Of a DNA stretch of 64,000 bases, positions 1-11,038 are shown one piece after another. Below the pieces are notes generated by a model, which was not told the origin of the DNA, did no database searches, and was given only the letters and a program-made list of their open reading frames with translations. Each line of letters opens with the position of its first letter. Position 1 is the first letter of the stretch. The translations under genes and the position numbers were made by a program. This stretch comes from Scleroderma bovista (taxonomy: Eukaryota > Basidiomycota > Agaricomycetes > Boletales > Sclerodermataceae), in assembly GCA_037178675.1 (NCBI GenBank), contig JAYMGJ010000475.1, positions 1 to 64,000 of the forward strand, read 5' to 3'.

Positions 1-220
1 CATCAACAAGCGTACTATTATGATGCATATCTGGCTGGTATTAACGTGCAGACGAATCCAAAAGAACATCATTCTCCATCGGAACCGAAAGAAATGTCTG
101 AATACAAAAAAAAAACACAGGAAATAACATGTGGGATAAACGAGGTCAAGGCCTAGGCAGCGTCGGACCGTCAGCGGCGCTCATCCCATGAAATAGAACA
201 TAACCACGCACAAGTACGGC

Positions 221-874
221 TCACGATGCAGCCTTGGAGAATGTCGCCAAGTCCCCTGTACTTCTCCGAACCTGAAGTTTTCTGTTATCAGGCGTCCCGC
301 GCACTGCTGACCACGACGCTCTCTTCAGTTGCTTATCATCATCAAGCAACTCCGATTCGTCCCCTTCCGATTCATCCGACGACGACGACGACGGCGTGTC
401 CCCTGAAAGTTCGTCGGGCTTGATATCAATCACGTCATTTGCATAGAGGCAGTCCTTCTCCTGCGGTACTGCCATCGTACCTCTCATTTTCACCCTCTGC
501 CACATTTTTCTACCCGCCCTCTTAACAAGCTTCCCTAAAACGAGGATGGGATCCTCAACGGTTTCCTCGGGTATTGGGTCAACAGGCCACAGTAATGACC
601 GACCCTCTTGTGGGATGTATTTGCGGCGCGAACGTGCTGAAACTCCGAGAGGCGGTATCGATCGTTTTCTAGTAGCATCAATCTTGGGTAGCGGTGCGAA
701 TCTGATTGTCGGAGGTGGTCTGGTTAAAGAGCATGATGATCGTTGAGTGATGGACGACAGAAGCGTTGGGGAGTTGGAAGGTAACGGATCCGGAGATAAG
801 CCTTTGGACGAAATGAACTTGCTGTCGGATGTAAGAGGCGTGGTGTCGTTTTCATTAAATGCGGGAAACGACAT
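221..874 (-). CDS. Unknown serine-rich, acidic-tailed protein
   Basis: An uninterrupted frame of 217 codons from the ATG at 872-874. I do not recognise the family. The protein is rich in Ser and Pro. Its N-terminal half carries basic patches (RKRSIPPLG, RSRRKYIPQ), a central part reads PVDPIPEETVEDPILVLGKLVKRAGRKM in short pieces, and a run of Ser followed by Asp/Glu (DESEGDESELLDDD) lies near residue 170. No signal peptide or membrane segment is visible. The frame stays open further upstream to about 1033, but that part has no sensible ATG. It is divergent from IML1, with start codons 226 bp apart. A nuclear or phosphoregulated role would be guesswork. Confidence 0.55.
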   Translation of the reverse strand: MSFPAFNENDTTPLTSDSKFISSKGLSPDPLPSNSPTLLSSITQRSSCSLTRPPPTIRFAPLPKIDATRKRSIPPLGVSARSRRKYIPQEGRSLLWPVDPIPEETVEDPILVLGKLVKRAGRKMWQRVKMRGTMAVPQEKDCLYANDVIDIKPDELSGDTPSSSSSDESEGDESELLDDDKQLKRASWSAVRGTPDNRKLQVRRSTGDLATFSKAAS

Positions 875-1100
875 GCTGAGGCTGTGATTTTGGGCTTTTG
901 TGCCGGCAGCAGTGGTGTATAAAAAAAAAGAGTGTAATGTCCAAAGAGTGTGTAAAAAGCCAGGAGATGTCAAATCACTGGTGGAAAGAAAGGTCGATGC
1001 TTCGCAGCGACCCCTTCGGCGTGAACAGGGCAAGGTAAAAACGTCTCATTGTTTTTTAGACGAAAGTCATCACGTGACCAACCCTCACTACTTCAATGTA

Positions 1101-4100
1101 ATGACTGCAGTGCGTGCAGACTCACAGGTCCAACAGTACACCCGAAGGAGGTCAAATACAGTCCAGTCTGTCGTCGCGAGCACCTCACCACCGCCTCTCA
1201 AGCTTGGGGATTCCAAGGTCCTGAATTCTTGGGTGCATGATGTGAAGGAGTCGCCCAGAGTCATCTTTAATCAATCTTGGTGGCCTGGTGTTGCGGAAGG
1301 CGATGTCCTACGCCTAACGTCACTCACAGCAGAGGAATTCTTTGGCTACCTGTTCACCGTACCCAAAGATGAAGGGTGCTCCAAGCCAACCTTGCAGGTT
1401 CTTATCCGTCCTCCCTTTCTTCTCGGCTTCTTCCATAACTCTCGTCGTAGATTTCACTTCCGAGGAATGCGGCGGAGGTCTTTGGTCTGAAGAATAACAC
1501 CGAAGTCACATTGACCAAAGTATAGTCCGTTGCAGATGCTTTGTGGTTTACTCCTGACTGTTGTCGCAAGGTCAACAAGGAGGAATACTCTGCCGATTAT
1601 ATCGAGTTTACTTTTCAAGACCAATACCTAGGTCGCAATGATATGTGGAGACTAGGTGAACACCTCGTTGGACAATGTGTATTCGTCGAGCAAGAAATAT
1701 CTTTCATCGGTGTGATCGCCGCCAAAGTCCAGAACATCTACGTCGATGGTGAAAAGGTGATGCAAAAGGTTCATCTCAGTTGATCAGGTGGTCTAATGTT
1801 GTCGTTATTTCACGCAAAGGTGTCGTCTGGCTACGTGACTTCGAGGACCAAAACCATCTACCGTTCTTTGTCTGCAAAAGTGACTATATTCATCCAAGTC
1901 TGCCGTGAACTATGGGAGTTTTCTGGTGACGGTGAACGCTATAATGAGAAAATCATCCATTCTTTTCTACCAGCTTTGTTCGCAAAATGGAGAGAAGCCG
2001 GGACCAACCACACCGTTACAATCGTGCTGATATCAAGAGTTTTCTACGACCCTTCCGAACTCAAGTATGCAGCAGGTCCCCTCCGTCGTGACGAAGACGG
2101 ACGCTGGTATAAGGATTTCTTCAAGGTGATAACAGACCTCGAAGTCATCAATGACTGGAAGCCCACCCTTGTTCGTCTCAAAGACTCGTTCTGGGCATTC
2201 CAACGAGACATCCTGTTGACCCACCATTACCATCAAGCTTACATGGAGTCCACAACACCTGATCAGGCACGTTTAGTGGGACGCATATCGTCCGCTCACG
2301 ATGGTCCAGTCCTTGAAGCACTCAACCTTGCTCTGAACCCAAATGAAACCCACTACATTGACCGATCTTTGTCGTTGACCGGAGCGGCGACAATCCTTAT
2401 CACTCCAGGGACAGGTTATTTCCGAGTCTCTAAGCAGCTCCTTCGCCTGACAACCACGCGAATACTCGACCATGGTTTTGGGCTCGACCTTGTTTCCCTT
2501 GCGAAGCGACCATTGCACCAGAGTCCCATTTTCAGTTTTCGAGGCTACGAACCAAAATTTGATAAAGACGGGAAAAATGGAAGCCGTTCCGCTGACCCTC
2601 TCTGGGGCGGAGACGAGATACCGAATGACGCGGCAAGACGAAGCAAGACGACGTTTTGGTGGGAGCCTTTTTGGATTTGTGTCACCTTCTGGGAAAAGCA
2701 AATGGATCTTCCTTTTCGACGGGACAGGTAAACTTCAAATGTCATCTTTCTCTTCCAATCCAACGCAAGGCCGTGTTTAGATTTATTGCAAGGGCCAAAA
2801 TGCACGAAATACAGATGCTGGGTCTACTCGACCATGACGTCCTTCCGAACATCGAAGTTCCATATCTCCCGGAAATCCGAGACCCGTTAGCCACACCTCC
2901 ACGGGAGTCTCTAGTAGATGACAGAGCTCCGACTCTTCCAGAGGCAGAACAAGCTGATATGGAAGTGTTTGCTTCCAAGGAGATACCGCGGATGAGTCAG
3001 AGCTCTCGGACCTCGTATGCCTCGAGTTCAGGAGCAACAGTCACCTATCGTTCTTCGATTGTAAGCGAAAGGAGATCAATGGTGTCACAACGGGCTTCCA
3101 TAGCCTCCAGTCGCATCGCTCCCATAGAGGAAAGCCCCCGGAGGATCTTCATGGAACTGCCTCCAGAAGGCACTGACGGTCCAATTCCCTCGATGACTGG
3201 TCTCAGTACATCACCATCACAGTCTTCCGCGAGGTCTGTGATGTCTTCTTCTCCGTCTACCCCGAGGGAAGCTTCTACCGCTTTGCCTTTTGAGAATGCC
3301 ACCGCATCCACGGCTCCATCCCGCTTGGCGAAGCTCGCTACATCTTGGTTTTACAATCCTTTCAAAAGCGGGCCAAATGAGCCACAAACATCTACACTAA
3401 CAACCTTTCCTCGCAACAATGGCCTCGCGACACCTACACCTTCGATCCGAATTCCAATCACTCCTAACATCCCCGTTGCACCCTCGGCATCTATTTCTCG
3501 TTCTCCTCAGCCCATGGCAATCCTGCATTCTGCTTCAGGTCGCTCAACGTTTAGTCGGACATATGACGAAGACTCTCTGACAACACAGCGCGGATCCCTG
3601 ACTCGGCATTCACCACTCAGCACGTCTCCACGGGACGACGCAATGTTTGGGAAGCGTCGCAGTGCAACACTCGGCTCTCTCAATGTCCCATTTTCGTCCT
3701 CATTGCCATCTACGAGCTCGCGTACCAACCCTTCCCGTCCACAGTCCATCGTTTCCTACGCTCAATCTTCCCTTGCTAGCCGCTGGCAGCATGCTTTCCC
3801 TACTCCAGTGTACAAGCATGAATTTAAATGGGCATCTATGGTCACGCCCGGCTGCCTCCCACTTACTGTGGAGCATTTCCCCAGTAACGCAGAGCTCGAG
3901 TCCTCTTATGACGTGTTCTCGTACGACTTCGTGGTGGACCCGACAGAAATGCGCTCGTTTATGGTTAAACCGCCCAGTACACATGGAACGGTGGATGAGG
4001 TACGTCGCGCATGGGCACTAGTCGTGATGCGCGGCATGGTGGCTGTCCGACTAGCACAAGGCTTTCAATTTGTTATCCGCCCGCACAAGTCTGCTGCGCC

Positions 4101-6081
4101 TGATGGAAAGTTGACCACCGTGAGACACTCCAAATCGTTCCTAGGCGAGGAAGACTCAACGCCCAAACCGGGCGGCGCAGCGGAGGTGCTACTCTCCACC
4201 AATGACCCTGTGTACCTGAGCATGAGCAACGAAATCCATCGACTGTCGTATACGGGTGAGGCGATCCAGGTGCGGCGGTATGTGAGGAGGATGCCGAGTT
4301 CTCTGCCGTTTGAGTACGAATGTTTGATTTGGCCCAAATTGGGTGTCGGTTATACGGAGCTCAAGACCAAGTTTGTTTCCCATGGTTTGGAGAACTACGG
4401 ATGGAACAGGTGGGTGGATCTGCCAATTTATCGGAGGGGGTCTATTTGACATGTTTCAAGGCTGGACATGTTAGTTGCAGGATATGAACATCAGTTCAAT
4501 GATTCCCTGCGATATTGGCGCACTAGATTCGTTGTTATACCTTCTACTGATGAGCCGCAAGTGAACACAGGTCCCTCTGGCGAGAAACTGGATAACGAAG
4601 AAATACATCTGATGGGTATCGATAGGCTTGCGGAGATGTTCACCAAGGCACGCTGGCAGCCTCCTGACGAACGCGGACAACTGATGTCCCCTGTGCGATT
4701 CCTGCCTACTACGCTGGGTCCCGTGCAGTGTATCATGGACGAGGCGCTAATGGCACAACTAGACGAGATCCACGCTGCTGGTCCGTTGAAGAAAAAAATG
4801 AAGAGCGACAAGGAAATCGCAGAGATGCCCCTTGCTGCAATCGCCAAGGCGATGCGGGATGAGGATGGAGTACCCATCAAGCTGCACAAGTGGCACCGAG
4901 CGAGTTATCAGGACGCGTTTACTGGATTTGACTTTGTGTCATGGCTCGTTCGCGAGTTTAGGGATGTCTCGTCGAGAGAGCAGGGCGTGGAATGGGGGAC
5001 GAAGCTGCTCGAACAAGGACTGTTCATCCATTGTGCTGGGCGACATGGGTTCTTGGATGGGTAAGCCGTTTCGCTGGAGTTTACAAATACATGCCATGTT
5101 GCTTCTCACTCTGAACAGGCATTATTTCTACCAGTTGAGCGGGGAGTATGCGACCGTCAGTACACCAAGAGGAGGCTGGTTCAACAAACCTCGCCAGGCC
5201 CTTAACGATGAGGCTGTCACGGGACGTGGCTACTATCCCCCCAGCCAGAGCAGACCAAATGGAGTCAATCTTAAGCGAAACCGGAGGCAACTCATCTTGA
5301 CACAGAGCATGATTATGGACGCAGACTCGGCCAAGGTGAACCTTATCTCTTAGCCAGTCACTTGCATTCGCTGATAACCCTACTTTGTGCCGTGCAGAGA
5401 AGCGACCAGGCGGAGTCGGTTATGCTTCACCACGATATCATCCAGAACCCGGGGACAGTCTTCCATTTTGAGTTGCAATGGATCGGATCTACGGCTCGTT
5501 GCATCGACGATATCCTGCGCCAGTGGAGTAGGACCATCGAAAAGTATGGGCTCAAGCTTGTGGAGGCGTACGTGACCGAAATTGGCGACATTCGGGAACG
5601 CAACCCGTTCCAGTCGTGCTACCCAATACGGCTAGCGGTGCCCCCGCCTGAGATACCTGATCCGGAGAAGAGGGTCCCCGAGGGGACGCAGCCAACACAG
5701 TACTTTGAGTACGCGCTTCTTAAGCGATTTGGATTTATCATCGATATCGAGGCGACGAACATGTATCCGCCCGATGTGGATGTGGTGTACTCCTATCGCC
5801 GGACGGCTTTCAAGCACTCTCAGTTTGTGCACCAATCAGGGGTGGCATTTGTGCAGGCTCTAGGAGGTTCACAGGGGTTCCTCTTCCTGACGAACCGCCT
5901 CATGGGTGGTGGGAGGATGGGCACGGCATTAAAAAGCAGGGACTCTAGACCTGCTGTTACACCCGAGGAGATCCGGGACAAACTTGAAGAATTTTGTCGT
6001 GATGAAGTGGAACTCGTCAAGTTTTATGAGGAAGAGATGGCAGCTCTAGGTCCGGACGAACCACCCCCTTTAAGTATATAA
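1101..6081 (+). CDS. IML1: Iml1/DEPDC5, GATOR1 (SEACIT) subunit
   Basis: Eight exons fit: 1101-1397, 1451-1519, 1571-1768, 1820-2727, 2781-4409, 4461-5060, 5119-5335 and 5398-6081, giving about 1,533 residues, normal for the family. Iml1 is the catalytic part of the GATOR1 GTPase-activating complex, which acts on the Rag/Gtr GTPases at the vacuole and restrains TORC1 on nitrogen limitation. Visible family blocks are FTFQDQYLGRNDMWRL and a von Willebrand-like stretch CRELWEFSGDGERYNEKIIH with SRVFYD. A DEP domain lies near residues 1165-1250 (HKWHRASYQDAFTGFDFVSW), and the C-terminal block LHHDIIQNPGTVFHFELQW follows. A Ser/Thr-rich linker lies around residues 500-720. The start was chosen as the first ATG in frame with the N-terminal domain. 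All seven introns are 51-62 nt. Confidence 0.95.
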
Positions 6082-6177
6082 GTTATGTGCTGAATCTTGA
6101 AGTTTCGTTATCGATGTGAAACGGTGGAGTATCATGTGAGAGATACAAACGCTGCGGTCTAAGGATTAAGGTGGCAG

Positions 6178-6960
6178 TCATGATACACTACTTGCGCTGA
6201 TGATGATCTCACGCCCATTGGAGCGGACAGAGCGCCTGGAGGGATCTCGCGAGAGAGGTTTTCGCATGTCTGTGGGAGAGGGAAGACATGAACGACGGAG
6301 ACTACACACGTGGGAACAATGAAACCCACCGAAGGCATCCTCTTCATCTCGCCCACCCTTGCCAACGTCCAGATTGCCATAGTACTCCCTGACCCTTCGG
6401 AACACGGAATAGCCGAAGCCTTCGTACATGGATATAGCGAGTGCGTTGTTGCACCTGACGTACAAGTCCACGAAGAATCCCTTGTAGTGCTGGTCTGACA
6501 CGAGTTCGAGCCGGGACACCATGTTGCGGGCGAGGGACAAGCGGCGATATTCGGGCGCAACCGTGAGTGCGGTGATGTGACCGTGCCATTCTGTGGCGTT
6601 GCCCTCCGCCTTGCCTAGTACTGTTTTGTGGCAGAGAATGGAGTCAGTGGTGTGGTGGATTATGCGCATGCATTTGGGTAAGACGCGTACTGTAGCCCAT
6701 CATGCGACCGCTTGGGGCCTCTTGGACATAACACAGGTCTGGCCAGCGAGAGAGATAGTCGAGATAGAAGTTGATGCCGTACTGGAGAGCGTGTATCAGA
6801 TGTCTGCAATATATATATCAGTTCTCGAGCACACACCGTCTCGGTCCAGATGTCCAAGTTGCTTCGAAATGGGGTGAGCGATCGAGATCCGTGACACAAG
6901 GACTCACATGTTGTTGAACTTGAACATATCTATCGCGGAAAATGGCCGTAGGACGCTCAT
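6178..6960 (-). CDS. NAA20: NatB N-terminal acetyltransferase catalytic subunit
   Basis: Five exons on the minus strand. Exon 1 encodes MSVLRPFSAIDMFKFNN; later exons give NLDIWTET, YGINFYLDYLSRWPDL, GKAEGNATEWHGHITAL, then VAPEYRRLSLA, FFVDLYVRCNN and MRKPLSRD. This is the Naa20/Nat3 GNAT acyltransferase, which with Naa25/Mdm20 acetylates nascent N-termini beginning Met-Asp, Met-Glu, Met-Asn or Met-Gln at the ribosome. The acetyl-CoA loop is RRLSLA, where many GNAT enzymes have a glycine-rich form. The C-terminal DMRKPLSRD block is typical. The gene is convergent with IML1 (stops 97 bp apart) and divergent from the AT-hook gene (starts 241 bp apart). Confidence 0.92.
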
Positions 6961-7201
6961 GTTTTGCTTCGGAGGTGAAGGAGTGTTGGGTGTGGCAAAG
7001 CTGTAGTAATTTTCCACTTGCCTAATGTGGCTGCAGGGCAATCGACCACCGCGACCACCCGCTGTGCCCGCGCAAGAAAACTTATCTGTAGGATGATGGG
7101 ACAGCCTACATACATACTGTGATGATATTGGCGCCCTCAACGCACCCTTCACTGGACTCGAGATCGTTTGAGCAACATTACTTCAGGGGCTATTTATCCG
7201 C

Positions 7202-8584
7202 ATGCAGCACTTGGGGTCCCCAGACCCCGGGTCCCTCCGACTCTCCCATTTTCCAGATACCCACCATACAGGCGCGTCTATAAACTCAATGTACCAGCAG
7301 TTCTCTGCATCAACGCCCACTGATTATGGCCAGACGATAATCAACGCATCTATTGCAGGCCCCAGCACGGTTGCTCCACACGCGACGACGACGACGACGA
7401 CGACAGCGGGGACGACGGCAGCCACACAGCCCACAGCAGTGACTACTATTGGTGTTGCACCTGGTTCTAATACAGGGACGAATACAGCTTCGCACCATCA
7501 GAAACCCCAGCCACTGGTCGCGACGGGCGACTGGGCGAATGAACTGGTACAGCTTGCGAAGACGGCAGAATTAAAGTGAGTTAGTGAATATGGATGCGTG
7601 TTGGCCTCCAGGTGCACATGGCAGGACTGTCGTCCTTCCGTACTACGTCCCCTTGGTGTCTGACCTATGCCCCATGCAGGAAGCATTCGCTGACACTGCA
7701 ACTGCACACGGCACACATTGTTTCCGCTCATGCTACACTGGAGCAGAAGGACAAGGCGATACAGGACATCAGGGAACAGAAAAACAAGTTCGTGTCACTT
7801 TCGCGATGATGACGTATCCGAAGACCCTTTTCATTATGGTCGCGACATGTGTTCAACGTTCTCATGACCGTCGTTTGATTGCATTCCCCCAGACTTGATA
7901 GCGAGAGAATCCGACTGTTGAACTGTCTGGCAGAGGTCCGGACTAACTATTTCCGTTCTGGGGGTGGAGCTGATAACAACCTCGAATAGATAAACGCTGA
8001 TCGTGACAAGGCATGCATCTGCTTTCCCACCGTAGCCCATGGCTAGACCTTTCCGCAATCTAATCACCACGTCCAGGCCGACCTGATGGAGACCTCCCTT
8101 TCACGGGAGTATGCATTTTTCCATGCATGTCAATTGGTATCTTATGGCTGCGTGACAGGTGTGCGGAACTGCGTCAACAGATAGCTGCGCTCCAAGAAGG
8201 GGAATATTCCCTCGCCAAACGGGATGTAGATCGCCTGCGGGCCGAACTTGGGCAACCGTCACTCCCACCCCTCCAGGCCACGCTGGACGAGAAGACATCA
8301 CAGTGAGTAGCTTTTACCAATGCGTGCGGCCGATCCGTTGCTAGTCATGGAGATATGGGGGGTCTGGATTTACCTTGATCCAAGTCATCGTGACCCGAGA
8401 TGTGGCCGGTTACTCACTCGAGGGTTGCAGGTACTTGCGAGAACGCCGAGTGAACGGGGAGAAGCGAGCAGCGAGCGATGTGGCACCAGGGGAGGCACAG
8501 CAGGGAACGGCGAAACGGCCAAGAGGCCGGCCAAAGGGGAGCAAGAATCGCGGCAACAAGGGGACCAGTGGAGGTGCGGTGTGA
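7202..8584 (+). CDS. AT-hook coiled-coil protein of unknown function
   Basis: Exons join a Thr/Ala-rich N-terminal part (a Thr run near residue 65) to WANELVQLAKTAELK, then KHSLTLQLHTAHIVSAHATL with EQKDKAIQDIREQKNK, then DSERIRLLNCLAEINADRDKAD, CAELRQQIAALQEGEYSLAK, and a last exon ending KRPRGRPKGSKN. The middle has heptad-like spacing and is likely a coiled coil. RGRPKG is a textbook AT-hook, suggesting binding in the minor groove of AT-rich DNA in the nucleus. I place the start at 7202; a second in-frame ATG at 7289-7291 could also serve. I do not recognise a named orthologue. It lies between NAA20 and a cyclin gene with no operon-like link. Confidence 0.65.
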
Positions 8585-8844
8585 GTGTCGAGTGGCTGTG
8601 TCGATCGTTGTATTAGGTCATCTGTGTTACTCAGCTAAAATGACTTTGGGGGAGGCTTATGTCATGCCGACGGCCAGACGGATTTGGGAAGATGAGTGAC
8701 CCGGCTTTCTAATGGAGCCGTGGCTGGCGTCGACGAGGAGGACAAGAAGGACCAGCCGTGAGTCACTGCTCGTCCCAATCATGCTGGGCCACCCCTTATA
8801 TATATCCCACCCCTCCCCTCATCTCTCCCACCTCCTCTTCCACC

Positions 8845-9935
8845 ATGTCTTTCCCCTTACACAGGGCCAGCCTCGTCGATCCCGCTCTCCACTCCCCCGC
8901 TCTCCTCGAGCTCCTCGAGATCAAGCTGTCCCGGCCCATCATCGGTATGTGCCACCACCGCCCGTTACTCGTCCATTCCACTCACACCCGAGTCTACAGA
9001 GTATGTCATCGACACTGTGGCAGACACAGTCGACTATGCAATGGGGCGTCCGTCCTCGTCCAAGCGTGGGCGGCCCCTCTCTCGCCACTCCCACTACAGC
9101 TCGTTCACCACCTTTGCGACCAATGTCCTCACTCGCGCAGAGGTGTCTATCCCTACGCTCTTGGTCGCTCTCGTGTACATCGACCGCGCCAAGCCCCACC
9201 TCCAGATTGCACTCGAGGAGTGGGCCTGCGAACGTGTTTTCCTTGGCGCGCTCGTCGTTGCTAGCAAGGTACGTTCTCTTCTGCGCCCCCTTCTTGTACC
9301 TCGCTAACCACTTTGCGCAGTACCTGAATGATTCGACCCTCAAAAACGCACATTGGGCGCTCTGCACTGGTGTATTTGGAAAGCGCGACGTCGGCCGTAT
9401 CGAACGCGAGTACCTCCAAGTCTTGGACTTTGATCTATCTATCTCCGAAGACGATGTCTTGAGCCACCACGATGTCCTGTCTGCCATTGCCCTCCCGTCA
9501 CACCGCTACCGACGCCAGCACCGCTCGTCCGCTGGCCATCCGCTTTATGACCACCGCGCACCTGAGGTCCCTTGCCCAGAACTCACACCGTCGAGTCCCG
9601 AGTCCACTTCTGAGAGCTCCTCCCTGCCGCGCACACCCGATTCCGTCGGATACTCGTCGAACGGCGCAGCGCCGTCATTACCACCGAAACCACGTCCTGT
9701 CGCAGTGGAAGCCACAGAGACGGATATACCACCCCCTGTACCCCCGAAGACATTACCCTCCACACTCGACATTCTGCGGTCGTTCCCTCTACCCTCGAAT
9801 ACATCGCGTTCACACGTGCCTGTACCACCATCATCCACATCATACCAACCGTCATCGTCATCGTCATCGCCATACCACCACAAGCCCCACTTCATGCACT
9901 TTGCGGCGTATCCCATGATGCAACTCACTGCCTAG
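8845..9935 (+). CDS. Pho80/Pcl-family cyclin
   Basis: Three exons (8845-8944, 9000-9268, 9321-9935) give 327 residues. Cyclins of this family partner Pho85-type kinases and direct them to targets in phosphate signalling, polarity or the G1 cell cycle. The cyclin fold spans about residues 30-165: YVIDTVADTVDYAM, SHYSSFTTFATNVLTRAEVS, ALVYIDRAK, ERVFLGALVVASKYLND and the hallmark REYLQVLDFDLSISEDD. The remaining C-terminal half is Pro/Ser-rich with PPKPRP and PPVPPK motifs, which could bind SH3 domains. Ser/Thr-Pro sites suggest kinase regulation. A single cyclin box and the YLNDSTLKNAHWA block favour Pcl1/2-like over Pho80 itself, but I cannot separate the subfamilies. Confidence 0.88.
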
Positions 9936-10705
9936 CTAACTATTATTTCTTTTCAACACACATTGTGATAGCAAAACTGCACGTTCATTCCACGTTGTTT
10001 CATCGTTGTTTCATTCACATTGCTTTCTTGGCGTTCCTTGACACTTCCATCATCGTCCTCCCGCTCTTCCATCATCTCACAGTGGTGCCATCTAGAATAT
10101 TTTTTGACACCAGAATCGATACTAGTTTTGCCACAGAGTAATCACGTACGCAGCCGCATGATGCAACCATTACAAACATTGGAAACAGGAGTGCATCGGA
10201 ATGGCTTCGGCTCGCACAGCTAGTGTACTAATGTCAACGTGATACTGCGATGCCGTGCAAATTGTCATGACATGCTGCTGCGTGCATATGCGCAATCCGT
10301 GTCTTGGTTGTGATGGCTGCTGAGTCATGTCAACCCTGGTCCCGTCGGAATGCTGTTCGGGTCCACCCACTTCAAGTGAGTTCCATTTGCAGTGTTCATG
10401 TCACCAGCACTAGTCTGGTCGAAGATACGGCGGCCATCCAACCCGAATTCGAACGTCTGCTTTCTTCTCGCGGACGGTATTCTTCAATGGAGGTCGGGCA
10501 ATCTTTGAATCACCACACAGTATGTACCCTCGAACTTTGAATATCACATAGGCAACATCCGTGTAGATCGCCTAGGCCACCCGGGCCCACTCTGAACCGA
10601 ACAACATTCCACCCTCCATCTATGAAATTCGAATGACAACTCCGTCCATTATGGGGACAGAATGCATTGCAAAGTCGAGAACATGCCGGGGTCGATGATA
10701 CTTAC
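9936..10705. other. Intergenic region, no confident gene
   Basis: About 770 bp between the cyclin stop and a possible small gene. Short open frames occur on both strands, but none shows family signal or convincing splice continuity. The right part may hold the unresolved 3' exon or exons of the candidate gene at 10706-10912. Confidence 0.5.
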
Positions 10706-10912
10706 CCCAAGTCCTTGGCTTTGCGCCGCATCTCCGACAGCTGATACCTCCTCTTCGCTTCTATAGTACCTGATCGGGTACTAATATCGTCAGTTGACTG
10801 TTTTGATAATGCGCTATGTAATGGCTTATTGCTGACTTACTCTAGTATGGCTCGTACCTCAATTATAATCACTTTGCGCTCAGGTGTTTACATACAATTC
10901 AGGGCTTTTCAT
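10706..10912 (-). CDS. Possible small gene, first two exons only
   Basis: On the minus strand an ATG at 10910-10912 opens a 17-nt exon (10896-10912) followed by a GTATGT donor. A CAG acceptor then leads to an exon at 10706-10831 that stays in frame and ends at a perfect GTAAGT donor. The joined reading contains STRSGTIEAKRRYQLSEM and RRKAKDLG, a basic helix-like segment. I cannot fix the next exon or the stop, and I do not recognise a family. The gene would lie immediately downstream of the RING-protein stop on the same strand, so it could also be part of that transcript's 3' region. Treat it as a hypothesis. Confidence 0.3.
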
Positions 10913-11038
10913 TTATCGTAACAATAGTATATGTATGTGACTCGTTCCTAGCACTATCGAGATTTGCTTTGATACAACACTGTGGAAGAAAGAGGAATAG
11001 GAATACATGCAATCAAGAGAGGCACAACATCAAGGGTC

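Noticed and set aside
1..220. Sequence before the first gene
   Set aside because: No frame or RNA signal; presumably an intergenic or 3' UTR stretch.
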